This document shows positions 51,130-62,600 of a stretch of DNA of 64,000 nucleotides, piece after piece. Below the pieces are notes generated by a model that was given only the letters and a program-made list of their open reading frames with translations, had not been told where the DNA came from and made no database searches. Position numbers and translations under genes: made by a program. Where the stretch lies: the NCBI RefSeq assembly GCF_004118675.1, contig NZ_SDHZ01000002.1:682001-746000 (forward strand). Reading direction: 5' to 3'. Positions within the stretch are counted from its first letter, which is position 1; every line of letters begins with the position of its first letter. Source of the stretch: Filimonas effusa. Lineage in GTDB: Bacteria; Bacteroidota; Bacteroidia; Chitinophagales; Chitinophagaceae.

Positions 51130-52938
51130 ATGAAACGTTTTGAGCGGATATTTAAATATATAGGGGTTTATAAGGGTAAACTGGTATGGTATGTTATCTG
51201 CACCATCCTGGGCACACTTTTCGGTATTTTCTCGATTGCGATGTTATCGCCGTTCCTGTCGCTGATCATAGGGGACCCTGGTAAAGCGGACGCCACCAAA
51301 CAGGCGATCGAGTCAAATGCGGCCACCCATTATGTATCCGATTTCTTAAATGGCGTGATCCAGGAACATGGAAAAATATACGCGCTGGCAGTTATCTGCC
51401 TGTTCATTATAGTGGCCACACTGCTGAAGAATCTCTTCATTTACCTTTCCAACCTTATTTCTGCACCTATCCGAAGCGCTATCACTACCAAGCTGCGGAA
51501 CGATCTGTATGAAAAGATACTGGTGCTGCCTGTGGGTTATTTTACCGACCAGAAGAAAGGTGATATCATTTCGCGGATGACCAATGACGTTGCGGAAATA
51601 GAAAGTTCGGTTGTAAGCACCATGGAAGGCCTTATCAAGGACCCGCTGACAATACTGGGTTACCTGATATGCATGGTGGTGTTAAGTCCCATGTTATCGC
51701 TGTTTTTGCTGGTGTTGCTGCCGGTTACGGGGTTCGTTATCGGCCGTATCAGCCGTACGCTCAAGCGCCAGTCGCAGGATGCTGCGGAAAAGCTGGGAGG
51801 CGCCCTTTCTATCATGGATGAAACGCTTGGCGGCATAAGAGTAGTGAAAGCCTTTCTGGCGGAGAAGTTGTTACGCGGCCGTTTCGAGAAAGTGAACCAC
51901 GATATTTTTCTTATCCGCAATAAAATGAACTCCCGCCGCGACCTGGCTTCGCCGCTTACCGAGGTATTGGGCGTAGCGGTACTTGCCATTATCTTATATG
52001 CCGGCGGTATCCTTGCCATTAAATACAACAGTTTTCCGGGTAATGACCTGATGGCCTATATCGCGTTCTTCGCCATTATAATCAACCCTGCCAAGAACCT
52101 GTCGACCGCTTTCTTTAATATACAACGCGGAGCAGCGGCCATAGAGCGGGTAGAAGAACTGCTGCAGGCACCTGTTATAGTGGAAGACAAGGGCATTTTA
52201 CCGCTTGATTTCCAGCAAAGCATCGAATTCCGCAATGTTAGCTTTGGCTATGGTGAACATACGATCCTGAAGAATATCAACCTGGTTATTCCCAAAGGGA
52301 AAACAGTGGCACTGGTTGGCAGCAGTGGCGCCGGTAAGAGTACGCTGGCCGACCTGGTTCCGCGTTTTCATGATATCAGCTCCGGCCAGTTGCTGATCGA
52401 CGGAACCGATATCCGTGAATACAGTCTGAATGCTTTAAGGAGCCAGATCAGTATTGTAACACAGGAGCCTATCCTGTTCAACGATAGTATAGCCCAGAAT
52501 ATATCGCTGGGTAAGCCAGCGGCCAGCAAGGAGGAAATTGTTCAGGCGGCGAAAATTGCCAATGCCCTTCATTTCATTGAACAGAAAGAAGAAGGTTTTG
52601 ATACCAATATCGGCGACAGGGGAAGTAAACTCAGTGGCGGAGAGAAACAACGTCTTACCATTGCCCGGGCGGTATTGAAGAATCCCCCCATTCTTATCCT
52701 GGACGAAGCTACGTCTTCACTGGATACAGAAAGTGAAAGACTGGTACAGGATGCCATCAATAATATGATGCAAAACCGTACTTCGCTGGTGATAGCTCAC
52801 CGTTTAAGTACGATCCGCCACGCCGATGAGATCATCGTATTACAAAAGGGAGAGATAGCCGAACGCGGCACACATGCCGATCTGCTGGCCCAGGGCGGCA
52901 TTTACAGCCGTTTGATAGCCTTACAGGAAGTAAAATAA
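51130..52938 (+). CDS. ABC exporter, MsbA-like fused permease and ATPase
   Basis: 602 residues. The N-terminal permease (about 1-330) has six helices, including KLVWYVICTILGTLFGIFSI and TLLKNLFIYLSNLI. The ATPase follows with Walker A G-S-S-G-A-G-K-S-T near 400, the Q-loop V-T-Q-E-P near 454, the signature L-S-G-G-E-K-Q-R near 502, Walker B I-L-I-L-D-E-A-T-S-S-L-D near 525, and the H-loop I-A-H-R-L-S-T near 555. Such half-transporters dimerise and flip lipids (MsbA moves lipid A), peptides or drugs. Monocistronic. Lipid export is the commonest role but is not proved by sequence. Confidence 0.93.
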   Translation: MKRFERIFKYIGVYKGKLVWYVICTILGTLFGIFSIAMLSPFLSLIIGDPGKADATKQAIESNAATHYVSDFLNGVIQEHGKIYALAVICLFIIVATLLKNLFIYLSNLISAPIRSAITTKLRNDLYEKILVLPVGYFTDQKKGDIISRMTNDVAEIESSVVSTMEGLIKDPLTILGYLICMVVLSPMLSLFLLVLLPVTGFVIGRISRTLKRQSQDAAEKLGGALSIMDETLGGIRVVKAFLAEKLLRGRFEKVNHDIFLIRNKMNSRRDLASPLTEVLGVAVLAIILYAGGILAIKYNSFPGNDLMAYIAFFAIIINPAKNLSTAFFNIQRGAAAIERVEELLQAPVIVEDKGILPLDFQQSIEFRNVSFGYGEHTILKNINLVIPKGKTVALVGSSGAGKSTLADLVPRFHDISSGQLLIDGTDIREYSLNALRSQISIVTQEPILFNDSIAQNISLGKPAASKEEIVQAAKIANALHFIEQKEEGFDTNIGDRGSKLSGGEKQRLTIARAVLKNPPILILDEATSSLDTESERLVQDAINNMMQNRTSLVIAHRLSTIRHADEIIVLQKGEIAERGTHADLLAQGGIYSRLIALQEVK

Positions 52939-52940
52939 AA

Positions 52941-52968
52941 GCGGTATAGCCTTTTAAAACTATACCGC
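52941..52968 (+). terminator. Hairpin after the ABC exporter gene
   Basis: GCGGTATAG (52941-52949) pairs with CTATACCGC (52960-52968) around a 10-nt A/T-rich loop, 2 bp after the exporter's stop. A proper T-run is lacking on the plus strand, so it may work together with the larger inverted repeat just beyond. Confidence 0.65.
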
Positions 52969-52980
52969 CGGATAAAGGGT

Positions 52981-53027
52981 TAACGGGTTCAGTTACTATC
53001 ACCTGATGATAGTAACTGAGCCCGTTA
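52981..53027. repeat. 21-bp inverted repeat spanning the stop codon of the 1187-residue T9SS gene
   Basis: The 21 bases at 52981-53001 are the reverse complement of 53007-53027 with one difference, around a 5-nt loop. The right arm, loop and the end of the left arm include the last eight codons and stop (52999-53001) of the leftward gene; the rest of the left arm is intergenic. The palindrome sits between convergent genes and would form a very stable stem in both transcripts. Confidence 0.85.
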
Positions 53028-56000
53028 AAGGTTTAGAGCCGTTATTCAGATTAATCACATAATAATACGTTCCAGCAGGCAGGATCTTCTGGTTATAATT
53101 ACCATCCCAGGAACGCCCCGCTCCCGCCGATTCCCATACCCTGACACCATACCTGTTAAATACCTGAACTATTACCCTGCTGTAGTCCGTGATATTTTTT
53201 ATCATCCACGTATCGTTGATGCCATCACCATTAGGAGAAAAAACATTGGGTATCTCCAGAAGCCGCGACACCTTTACACTGGTGGTGTCAAACGACTGGC
53301 AGTTATACAGCGAGGTAGCCGTAAGCGTATAAGTAATATCCTTCTCTACCAGGGCCACAGGATGTAATATGGCATCACTGCTTAACCCCGTTGCCGGCGT
53401 CCAGCGTAAAGCAGCCGTAACATCATTTATACTTCCGGCAAGTGTAACAGTAGTACCCTCCTTACCTACACGAACCGGTCCCGCATCTACAACCGGTTTC
53501 GGATACAATACCACTGTCTTTTGCGTGGTATCCGAAATACATCCCGATGCATCCGTTACAACAAGCCGCACACTATAGGTTCCGGGACGCAGATATTGTT
53601 TTACAGGGCTGGTCTCCCACGCCACTGTTCCATCACCAAATAGCCAGTTATGAGCAGTAATAACGGCACCACTTTCTTCACTGGCATCGGTAAATGTATG
53701 TGCAACACCTTCGCACACACCTTCCTGCGTAACGGTAAACCCGGCCTTCGGTTGAGGTAGCACCGCAATCGTTTGGGAAATGGAATCCTTACAGTCTCCG
53801 CTGGTTTCATAAATATACCAGACACGTTGCGTTCCCGCACCCGCCTGCTTTGCATTAAAATGACCATCACTACCCGTTCCGGGGCCCTTATAAAAACCTG
53901 AGCCAGGCACACCGTTCGTTACACGCGCTTTATCTATCAATACATCAGTTCTGTTGCCGCATATACCGGGGATAGCATCAAAGTTCATAATGGGCCTGAG
54001 CGCAAAACTGGCCTTGACAGTGGTGTCATGTACACATCCTTCACTGGTAGTAGCCTTCAGTACAAGGGTATATTCTTTGTAATCTGTATAACGGTGAACG
54101 GGGTGTTGTAACGTAGAGCTGTTAGCAGCCCCCGAACCCGCATCACCAAAATTCCAGAGATACGTCATTGGCTGCGCATCGGCCACACTGCTGGTATTCG
54201 TAAACCTTACCTCACCACTTGCATCCAAACAGCCGCCGGGAAAACTAAATGCCGCAACAGGCCGGGCATATACCTGTACCACATGAGTAACAGTATCGCT
54301 GATACACGTTTCACTGATCCGGGCAACATGCTTCACCATATAAATACCATGATGATCATAACGTATACCGGGAGCCTTATTGTTGTTATCTATAACCCTG
54401 CCATCGCCTGATGACCAGTAGTACGACTGGAAACTGGCAGGACCACCATACGAAGCCGCACTGGAAGCAGACACCTGCGACTGCTCACAAACAGCAGAAG
54501 CAGATAAAGAGAAGTCAGCCACAGGGGCCGGGTAAACCTGGATAGCTATGGTAGTATCCGCCACACAGCCATCGGGCATAATACCCTGCATACGCACCTG
54601 GTAGTTGCCGGCAGCAGCATATAGTTTCTTTGGCGCCTCCTGCCATAAAGTATCGGCAATGGCAGCAGAAAAACTCCAGCGGTAACGGCTAGCCGGCGTT
54701 AAAGGTGTAAAGTACAACGTATCGAGCCGGCAACCGGTATAAGTTTGTGCAGCAGGACTATTGGAGTAAGAGAACCCGGCTTTTACAGCAGGCTTTACCA
54801 CCACGGGAATATTCACTACTTCGGTATGATTACAGCTCTCCAGCGAAGGATGGGTGTAATACACCGGCAGAATCTTATTGCCGGTATCGGTATAGGCAAC
54901 AGGCTGTTTTAAAGTGTATTGGTAATACCAGAGATTGTTCACCCGCTGCGAATCCACAGGTTCAGGCGAAACTTCCACCACATCAGTGGCAGGTGACATA
55001 GCCCCACCTTCGCTAAACGCCCAGCGCAGGACAGTAGGTTTGATGGATATAAATACCGACGGAAAAAAGGGCGTATTACGACAGGTATAACTGCTGGCAC
55101 CTGGCGCTTCGCTATATTGATTCTTCACCTCCCCCTTGCCACGCAGGTTATTCATCAGGGTTCCTGCATTATATCCATACGATTCAGTGCCTCCCTGCCC
55201 GTAGGTGACAGCAGTAAAAGCCGAATCGCTTTCTACTTTCACCTGCGCCTGTGCCGCTTTCCATCGTTTCACTACAACCGAATACCCTGGAAGCGCCGGG
55301 TGGGGGTAACTATGATCGTAAGTTGCGCTGCCATCTATACGCAACGACAACAAGCCCTGGGTTGGGATAATAAGCGTAAGATAGTTCACCTCTATTTTAG
55401 TATTGGTAGTACGGAAGAACACCACCTTCTTTATAGCCTGTTCCACCGGGCTTAAATAAATCATTTCTTCATCACCTACAACGCTCCCGTTGCAGCCGGT
55501 CGAAGGCATATACTGCGCTACCATAATAGGCTTGTTGGCTGTAATATAATCAGCACTGCTGCTGGCAAATTGGTAATAACGCCCCGGCGTAAGGCCGGGT
55601 AACAAAGCGCCGTTGATCCTTACTTCAGTAGCAGGATCTTCTACCAGAACGCGGTAATAACAGGGCATTGAAACAGTAGCATCCTGGCTCAATGAAAACG
55701 GAGCTGTCAGGTATCTCTTGCCCCAGGCCTGTGCAGGAAACAGTTGCTGAATAAAATTATCTCCACCCAGCGGCGTGCAGTTTCCCATGCTCATTTGGGT
55801 GCGGCTGCTGCCGCTGAAAGCTGCCACAGGAAAACATTTCCCCTCGTCGTTAGGCACTACTTTTATCGTAGAACCACTTACGTCATATCCGCTTCCCACC
55901 GGCACACTTGTTCCGGAGCCCAGCATCTGGTACACCTGTCCCTTGTTAAGCACCACATTAAATTTTTCACCCGCCGTTCTGCCACCACGTGTAGGCACAG

Positions 56001-56562
56001 TTGTCGTAATCTCTATCCTGGTGTTATCATGCGCCGCTATTACATGCAACCAAGAAAAACAATCGGTATTAAAACGTTGCGTAAAGTTGAGCGACGTATA
56101 ATTGAATCCCCAGGTTTCTACAGGCAATAACATAGTAGCGCCCGAGCTTTGGAGTCCAAAAATATGCGCATAGGCAACAATAGGCACATCACTTTCTATA
56201 TGAATGCCACGGTTAAAGATGCCCTCACTCCCGGTGCCTCCAAAAGAAACGGGAGGAGTGTACAGCCGGGCGTCCGACACGCCGCTTTTAGGCATATAAT
56301 CGGTTGCTAAAGCCGAATTGGCAGGCACTTTATAGGTTTTCTTCCAGCTGGTGCCGTTAATACTCACAGTCACATTCGCAGGCTTGTCGTCGGTACTCAG
56401 ATACAATACCATTTCCTGGCCATTGGTATTACCTGCTTCAAAAAACTGGTGATGCCCATAAGCCACCCAAAAATCCTGGCCGCTGTTACTTAGCTGCTGC
56501 CCGCACACACGGCTTATACCCGCTACCAGTATTACTGAGATTATTATAAACTGTTTTATCAT
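52999..56562 (-). CDS. T9SS cargo protein with IgGFc-binding-type and PKD domains
   Basis: 1187 residues from the ATG at 56562, where a signal peptide (MIKQFIIISVILVAGISRVCG) starts. Residues about 25-480 form an IgGFc-binding-type module: GQDFWVAYGHHQFFEAG, MVLYLSTDD, P-V-E-T-W-G-F-N-Y, A-F-S-G-S-S-R. PKD and Ig-like domains follow (about 580-1095), with motifs such as Y-L-W-N-F-G-D-A. The last 85 residues are a type-B sorting domain: I-P-N-V-F-S-P-N-G-D-G-I-N-D-T-W ... V-F-N-R-Y-G ... W-D-G-N-Y-N ... Y-Y-Y-V-I. It is thus exported through the type IX system to the surface. It shares its N-terminal module with the larger protein encoded just upstream. Confidence 0.92.
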   Translation of the reverse strand: MIKQFIIISVILVAGISRVCGQQLSNSGQDFWVAYGHHQFFEAGNTNGQEMVLYLSTDDKPANVTVSINGTSWKKTYKVPANSALATDYMPKSGVSDARLYTPPVSFGGTGSEGIFNRGIHIESDVPIVAYAHIFGLQSSGATMLLPVETWGFNYTSLNFTQRFNTDCFSWLHVIAAHDNTRIEITTTVPTRGGRTAGEKFNVVLNKGQVYQMLGSGTSVPVGSGYDVSGSTIKVVPNDEGKCFPVAAFSGSSRTQMSMGNCTPLGGDNFIQQLFPAQAWGKRYLTAPFSLSQDATVSMPCYYRVLVEDPATEVRINGALLPGLTPGRYYQFASSSADYITANKPIMVAQYMPSTGCNGSVVGDEEMIYLSPVEQAIKKVVFFRTTNTKIEVNYLTLIIPTQGLLSLRIDGSATYDHSYPHPALPGYSVVVKRWKAAQAQVKVESDSAFTAVTYGQGGTESYGYNAGTLMNNLRGKGEVKNQYSEAPGASSYTCRNTPFFPSVFISIKPTVLRWAFSEGGAMSPATDVVEVSPEPVDSQRVNNLWYYQYTLKQPVAYTDTGNKILPVYYTHPSLESCNHTEVVNIPVVVKPAVKAGFSYSNSPAAQTYTGCRLDTLYFTPLTPASRYRWSFSAAIADTLWQEAPKKLYAAAGNYQVRMQGIMPDGCVADTTIAIQVYPAPVADFSLSASAVCEQSQVSASSAASYGGPASFQSYYWSSGDGRVIDNNNKAPGIRYDHHGIYMVKHVARISETCISDTVTHVVQVYARPVAAFSFPGGCLDASGEVRFTNTSSVADAQPMTYLWNFGDAGSGAANSSTLQHPVHRYTDYKEYTLVLKATTSEGCVHDTTVKASFALRPIMNFDAIPGICGNRTDVLIDKARVTNGVPGSGFYKGPGTGSDGHFNAKQAGAGTQRVWYIYETSGDCKDSISQTIAVLPQPKAGFTVTQEGVCEGVAHTFTDASEESGAVITAHNWLFGDGTVAWETSPVKQYLRPGTYSVRLVVTDASGCISDTTQKTVVLYPKPVVDAGPVRVGKEGTTVTLAGSINDVTAALRWTPATGLSSDAILHPVALVEKDITYTLTATSLYNCQSFDTTSVKVSRLLEIPNVFSPNGDGINDTWMIKNITDYSRVIVQVFNRYGVRVWESAGAGRSWDGNYNQKILPAGTYYYVINLNNGSKPLTGSVTIIR

Positions 56563-56586
56563 ATAGTTGTCCTGAAACAGCAACGA

Positions 56587-56613
56587 CCATTGCCGGTTCT
56601 TCACCGGCAATGG
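56587..56613 (-). terminator. Intercistronic hairpin between the two T9SS genes
   Basis: CCATTGCCGGT (56587-56597) pairs perfectly with ACCGGCAATGG (56603-56613) around a 5-nt loop. It lies 25 bp after the stop of the larger gene and 24 bp before the start of the next. No T-run follows on the minus strand, so it could be a weak terminator or attenuator that lowers expression of the second gene, or an mRNA end-protecting stem. Confidence 0.65.
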
Positions 56614-56637
56614 CCTTTGCTATCGTTTATGATCACA

Positions 56638-59600
56638 TTATCTGATCAGGTTAATAGATCCCTTCCGGTATTCCACCGTTCCATCCTGTAGTGTTGCCTG
56701 TACCACGTACATATATACGCCCGATGGCATTTCCTTTCCATTGAACCTGCCGTCCCAGCTCACCTGCGCACCGGTAGCATCAAACACTTTCTGCCCCCAT
56801 TGGTTAAACACCATCACCTTCAGATTTTTAAACACATACCCATATACCTGCCAGGTATCGTTACGCTGGTCGTTATTAGGCGTGAAAGAGTTGGGGATAA
56901 ATATCTGGTCTGGTAATGTTTGCCCGGTAACCGCCGTGGAAAGCCCCGTCTGGCACAACACAGCACCATTGGCCCTTACTACCAGCGTGGCCTGCGTAAC
57001 CGGAGCCAGCGGCGTAACAGTGTACGTAAGACTTGTACCGCCACCTGCAGGTGTGATAAAGTTGGCACCACCATCAAGCGACACATCATAACCCGTAGCG
57101 CCCGGCACATTGTTCCAGCGGAAACGAACAAAGTTCACCCCGGCAGAATCTACCGTTACCACAGGTGATGGCAATGCAGCATAAATAGCTACCACTGCTT
57201 TTCCCCTTGGATTACTGATGCAACCCTCTGCCGATACCGCTTCGGCATAATAGGTTCCCGTTGCAGTAACAGAATAGGATGTCCCTGAATGAACCGAAGT
57301 TCCTCCTGTTTCCTGTGTATACCAGTTGTACGTTATACCGGTAACAGGGCTCGCTATAGCCAGTGCACCTGTTTCATTGGGGCAGATGGTCAATGTATTG
57401 CTTGCCAGCGTAACTGAAGGCAGACTATAGATCGTTACATCTTTGGCAGTATCACCAATACAACCTTCTTCAGTAACAATACGCAAGGAAACTGCCTGAG
57501 TTCCTGCAACAGCAAACGTTTTGGAAGTTTGTTGTCCCTGGGCCGTAGCAGCGTCGGAGAACGTCCAATTCCAGCGGTTCACCACAAACCCCGGTGTATT
57601 ATCAGTACCTGTTAAGTCGATAGGTTTACCCGCGCACACAGCTGCAGGCGCAGCCGTGAAGTCCGATACCGGAGCGTCCTTCACAAGTATGTTCAATGCA
57701 AACGCCAGGGTTTTGCTGCATCCGCCAAAACTGGCATGTTTCACGACCACCGGCAACACATAACTACCGGCATGATCGATAGAAACATCCTGTGGCAACA
57801 CGTAGTTGTAATAAGTAACGCCATCAACCACCGTAGTGCCTGCGGCAACGGGGTTGGCCTGCGTTATATCACCCGCCGGCCGCGCACCCGTTATAGCACT
57901 GAATGTCCAGGTGATCGATTCCGCTTGTAACGGTATACGTATGGAAGGCCTGAAAGGCGCTTTGGCGCAGGTATATTCATTAGTGGCACTGCCGGTGCTG
58001 TTCAACGTATTTTTAATACTTGTTGATATGCCCGGATTGGAAATGCGGATGGCTATATTACACGCATAATTATTTAGAAAACCAGAACCATATGATACGC
58101 CTGTAAAAGGCTGGTCGCACGTAACCACTGCCTGGCCCGAAATGGGTGTTGACCATTGTTTCACTACTACAGTGTACCCGGCAAGATTAGGATGCGCATA
58201 AGTATAGGAAAACGTATTACTATTATCGATGCGCAGTGAGGCCAGCGCAGCAGTAGGCACTATTACAACAGTACTTTGCTCTGTTGTGGCAGAGTGCATC
58301 ATACGTGGCACAATACTGCTGGTAACCCCCTGGTTCAAAGCGCTCACATAGGTAATTTCAACATCCCCACCGGTATTGCCACAGTAATTGGGCGATGGCG
58401 CCATTTGCGCTACCGACACAGGCTGGTCTGCTTCTATGTAATCGGCAGTATTACTCGGAAATTCATAATAGTTGCCCGGTACTACCAGTCCCGATAACAC
58501 AGTACCGTTACGCTTCACCTGGGTAGCAGGATCCTTTACCACAACACGGTAAAGCAGGTTGAAACTGGTAGCAGGAGTTCCCGGAACAGCTACCGGCGCT
58601 GTCAGGAATTTTGTACCCCATGCCGATGCCGGGAAATTCTGTTGCAAATAGCCGTCACCAATCAAAGGATCAGGCGTTCCGCATCCCATATAGGTATGGC
58701 TGCTGCCCGAGAATACAGCTACAGGATAACAATTGCCATGTTCATTCGCAATCGAAAGCACACGTGTTCCCGTAAGATCATAACTATAGTCGTAACTATT
58801 CTGCCCCGGCTCGTCTTTAATTACCGCACCCATGAGCTGGTAAACCTGGCCCCGCATTAATGTAACGGTAAACGGAACACCCGCATCCCTTCCACCCATG
58901 GAAGGTTGTGAGGGCGTTATCTGAACTACAGTACTGTCATGCGTTGCAACAATATTTATCCACGACGATCCCGGGTTCACATTGTAGGAACTGAATACCC
59001 GCTGCCGCATATTGATACTTGTATAGTCGTATCCATATGTACCCGATGGCAACAGCATGGTGGCGGCATTCGATGTTTCACCTAACGGCACATACAAAGC
59101 TGCATAAGCTGCAACAGGTACATCACTGGTGATACTGATACCTCTGTCATACATGCCTTCGGCCTGTAACCTCGCATCGTTGATACCGGTTTTAGGTATA
59201 GGTTGTGTTACAACAGTTGTATTGGCTGCTATCGTATATGTCTTTTCATAGGTAGTACCATTCACTCTCACCGTAACATGCGCTTCCTTTTCCGCATTCA
59301 GATATAGTAATAGTTCCTGGTTGTTAATGCTCTTAAAAGACAGTACATGACCATAAGACAACCAGAACTCCGTTCCCCTGTTCGATGAATCGAAAGTCTG
59401 GTAAATAATTGGTGACCGGCTTACGGTTTTATTTCCATCAGTTAATCCGGTCATTTGAGCAGGCACAGGCACACCCGACTCTGCAATCGTATTCCGGAGC
59501 GTGTCGGTCACACTGGTTGTATTGACAGACCAGCTACCGCCCAATGCCGCCTTGCCCGATTTAATATAACCATACGCAGGCACATCACCGAGCCAGGAAG

Positions 59601-62600
59601 GCACATAATATTGCCTGATATCCGCATTATAATTACCGGCAGGCATATCTGCCGAGAGGTAATAGTACATCGACTGCGCGCCGGCAGCTACTCCCTGCGG
59701 TTTAACACCCGAATAACGGCGCAGTGCAAACGAGGCCGGCACATTCGCTCCCCAGGTAATACTGGCTACCACATCAGACCCCAATGTAAAGGTCTGCGTT
59801 GCTCCCGCTACAGGTGCAGCAGGACTAGCTGTCAATACTTCCGGCTGCGATGTTGGTACAAATTCATAAGCGCCCAGGTCAGGCACCCCGTCCTGCAAAC
59901 TAACAGGCCTTACATTATTGTTGATATCGGTAGCATTGCCCGCCAGCTGAACACCCCTGCCATGCATTGCCCATACATGAGAACTGGACAAATCAGGTGT
60001 GAGTGTTTCAGCATTATCGAAGGCAGGCGCATAATTCATACTGTTCACATCCCAGCCCGAAGCATTCTGCCATTCGGCCAGCGTGGCATACGTGGCGACA
60101 GGCGTTGTAGAAGACAACAATACGCCTCCGGTACTGTAAAGCAAGTTATAGTCACTGTTGATAAAGCTGAAGAGCGATACCCCCATAGCCCTGTTACCAC
60201 CGCTGTGGTAAAAGATATTATTCCTGATATTTATATTGCCATAGCTGTAAGTAATATGATCGAAATAAGCAGCCATATTGGTAGCAGTGGCAGCTGCAGA
60301 GCTGTTGTTTACAGAGTTATTCCAATATTTAACATTGACACCATTGGCGCTGTAAATACCATAAGCCGTATTTGCAGTAGTTTTAACCGCTATCACATTA
60401 TTCACAGTGGTATTACCGCTGGTAGCATATTCATACAACCCATACACATTACCCGTAACATTATCTACAGCCTTGATCCTGTTATTGGAAATAACTCCGG
60501 ACACTTCCGCTGTGCTGCGGCATAAATTGGCGTAAATTCCGTATGCGTTACCTGTAGTATTCCTGATAGTAATATTATTCCCGGTAAACTGGTAAGCGGT
60601 ATCGCAATACATGGTGTAAATGGCATAGGCAGTAGCGGAAGCCGGCGGAGCCGTGGTAATGGTATTCTGCTTTATCTGCATCCGCCTGTTGTAGGTGGCA
60701 TAAATACCACTGTAAAATGCGCCGCTCACATCATTGCCCTCTATAATATTCTCGTTACCCATGGCAGTCAGCGATACGCCAGACAACATAACACCATAAG
60801 CACCTCCCTTCACCACATTCCCTCTGATGACATTACCGCTTCCCGTCATCGTATTAGAGAAAATTGCAGCGCTGGTATTGGCCGTAGCAGTGGTGGCAGG
60901 CGCCGTAACATTACAGTTCACAATACTATCGTACGAAGAAATATTGGCAATATCAATAGCCCTGGCATAAGTAGTGGCCGTGGTAGTAACAGAAAGATTC
61001 CTGAAACTCACATAGGCAGCGCTATCCAATTGCAACACATAGTTGGCCGATGCAGTAGCCGTTCCTGAAGTAAGTATTACAGAGGCAGGATCTCCTGTAA
61101 GGCTCTGAAATGTAACCCGGCTGTTGGCGCCCGCACCAGTGATGGCATTAATCCTTATCCTTTCATTATAAGTACCCGGGTAAACATTGAAAGTAACGGC
61201 GCCGCCAATGCCGCAGCGCATAGCTGTTATAGCCGTTCCAAAACTCTGGAAATTGCCGCTTCCCGCTGCCGCAGCAGGATTGATGGTATAGGTGCCCGCC
61301 GGTAATCCCGGGTTTACCGTAACCTGTACCGGGTTGGAGATAGCTGTGTTACCGCCGCAGGTAAGCACCGCACGGTAATAAATATTGGATGCAGCCGCTA
61401 CCGCCGTATCAGGATAAGGCAAAACACCGCCAAGGTTCGTCCAGGTACCGCTGGCAGTACTAGCATACTGCCATTGAACAGTCTGGCCGGTGCCGGTAGT
61501 ATTACCTTCCAGCCCCAGCTGAACAGGCAAGGCCATACAAACATCTGAATTGGGAAAGGCAACTGCATTCCCGCCTGCCGGGCTGGTATTACAAGGTGGC
61601 AAACTGAATTCAAAAGCCCCAAGGTCGGGAGCTGAATTACTCCGCAACGCACCTTTGATATCAACCGTTACACCCTGCGCCGATCCCCTGTTATCCAACA
61701 CAAGCGAAACCGGTGTGTAGTCGCCATTGGCAGTATCCTTATAAAATGGATTATAACTGAAAGAAGCACCATCCTGGTTCACCCCTTTCTTCCAGTCGTT
61801 CAAAACATAATAAGTAACATTGTTATAGAATCCCAGTGCACCCCCGGGCGCATTTACATAATAATTATTATTATTTAAAGAATCGCTGGTAGCAGGCGTA
61901 CTGCGATAGAGTGCATGTTTCACACCAGCGCCGCCACGGGTGATGGTAATAATATTATTGAAGAACTGGATGCCTACCGCCTGCTGGTTCTGATAGTAAG
62001 CCCTCGCTACATTGGTGGCAGTGCTGGCAACATCGTCAAGCGAAATGGTATTGTGATGATACAGCACATAATCGGAACTATTGTTGTAAATACCGTACTG
62101 CGCCCCCATACCATTTACCCTGTAAACAAGATTATTCGTTACCCGGTTTTCAAGTCCTTCAAAAGCATCGGTACCCGAATGCTGAATAGCATAAAACGTA
62201 GAAGTACTGCCTGGTGCAGCGCTGAACGGATCATGAATGCGATTACCCGTTATCACTGAAAGGGTATTTAATGTGCTTACCATCACACCATAAAAATCAC
62301 CCGGGGTGCTTAAAGCAGGTCTGCTGATATCATTATTCTTCACTACCGTACCAACACTGCCGGCCACATATACACCATAGTTAAAGAAATCTCTCAGGCG
62401 GTTGCCCTGCACCAGGTTCCGGGCAATAGCCTGCGTATTGCTGCCCACCACCGTAACCGAAACATATCCCCCGGTTATCGTATTGTTGATAATACTATTG
62501 CTGTCGCAAAGCGTAGCCCCGTTTGCGGTAGCGCCGGTGGCAGAAGAATTCATCACAACACCGGCGTATGCATTGTTATAGGCACTTAAAAGGTTTGAAG

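Noticed and set aside
59455-60525. Open frame of 356 codons on the plus strand within the giant T9SS gene
   Set aside because: Antisense to the second beta-helix; Arg/His/Ile-rich composition reflects the repeat-rich template and has no domain.
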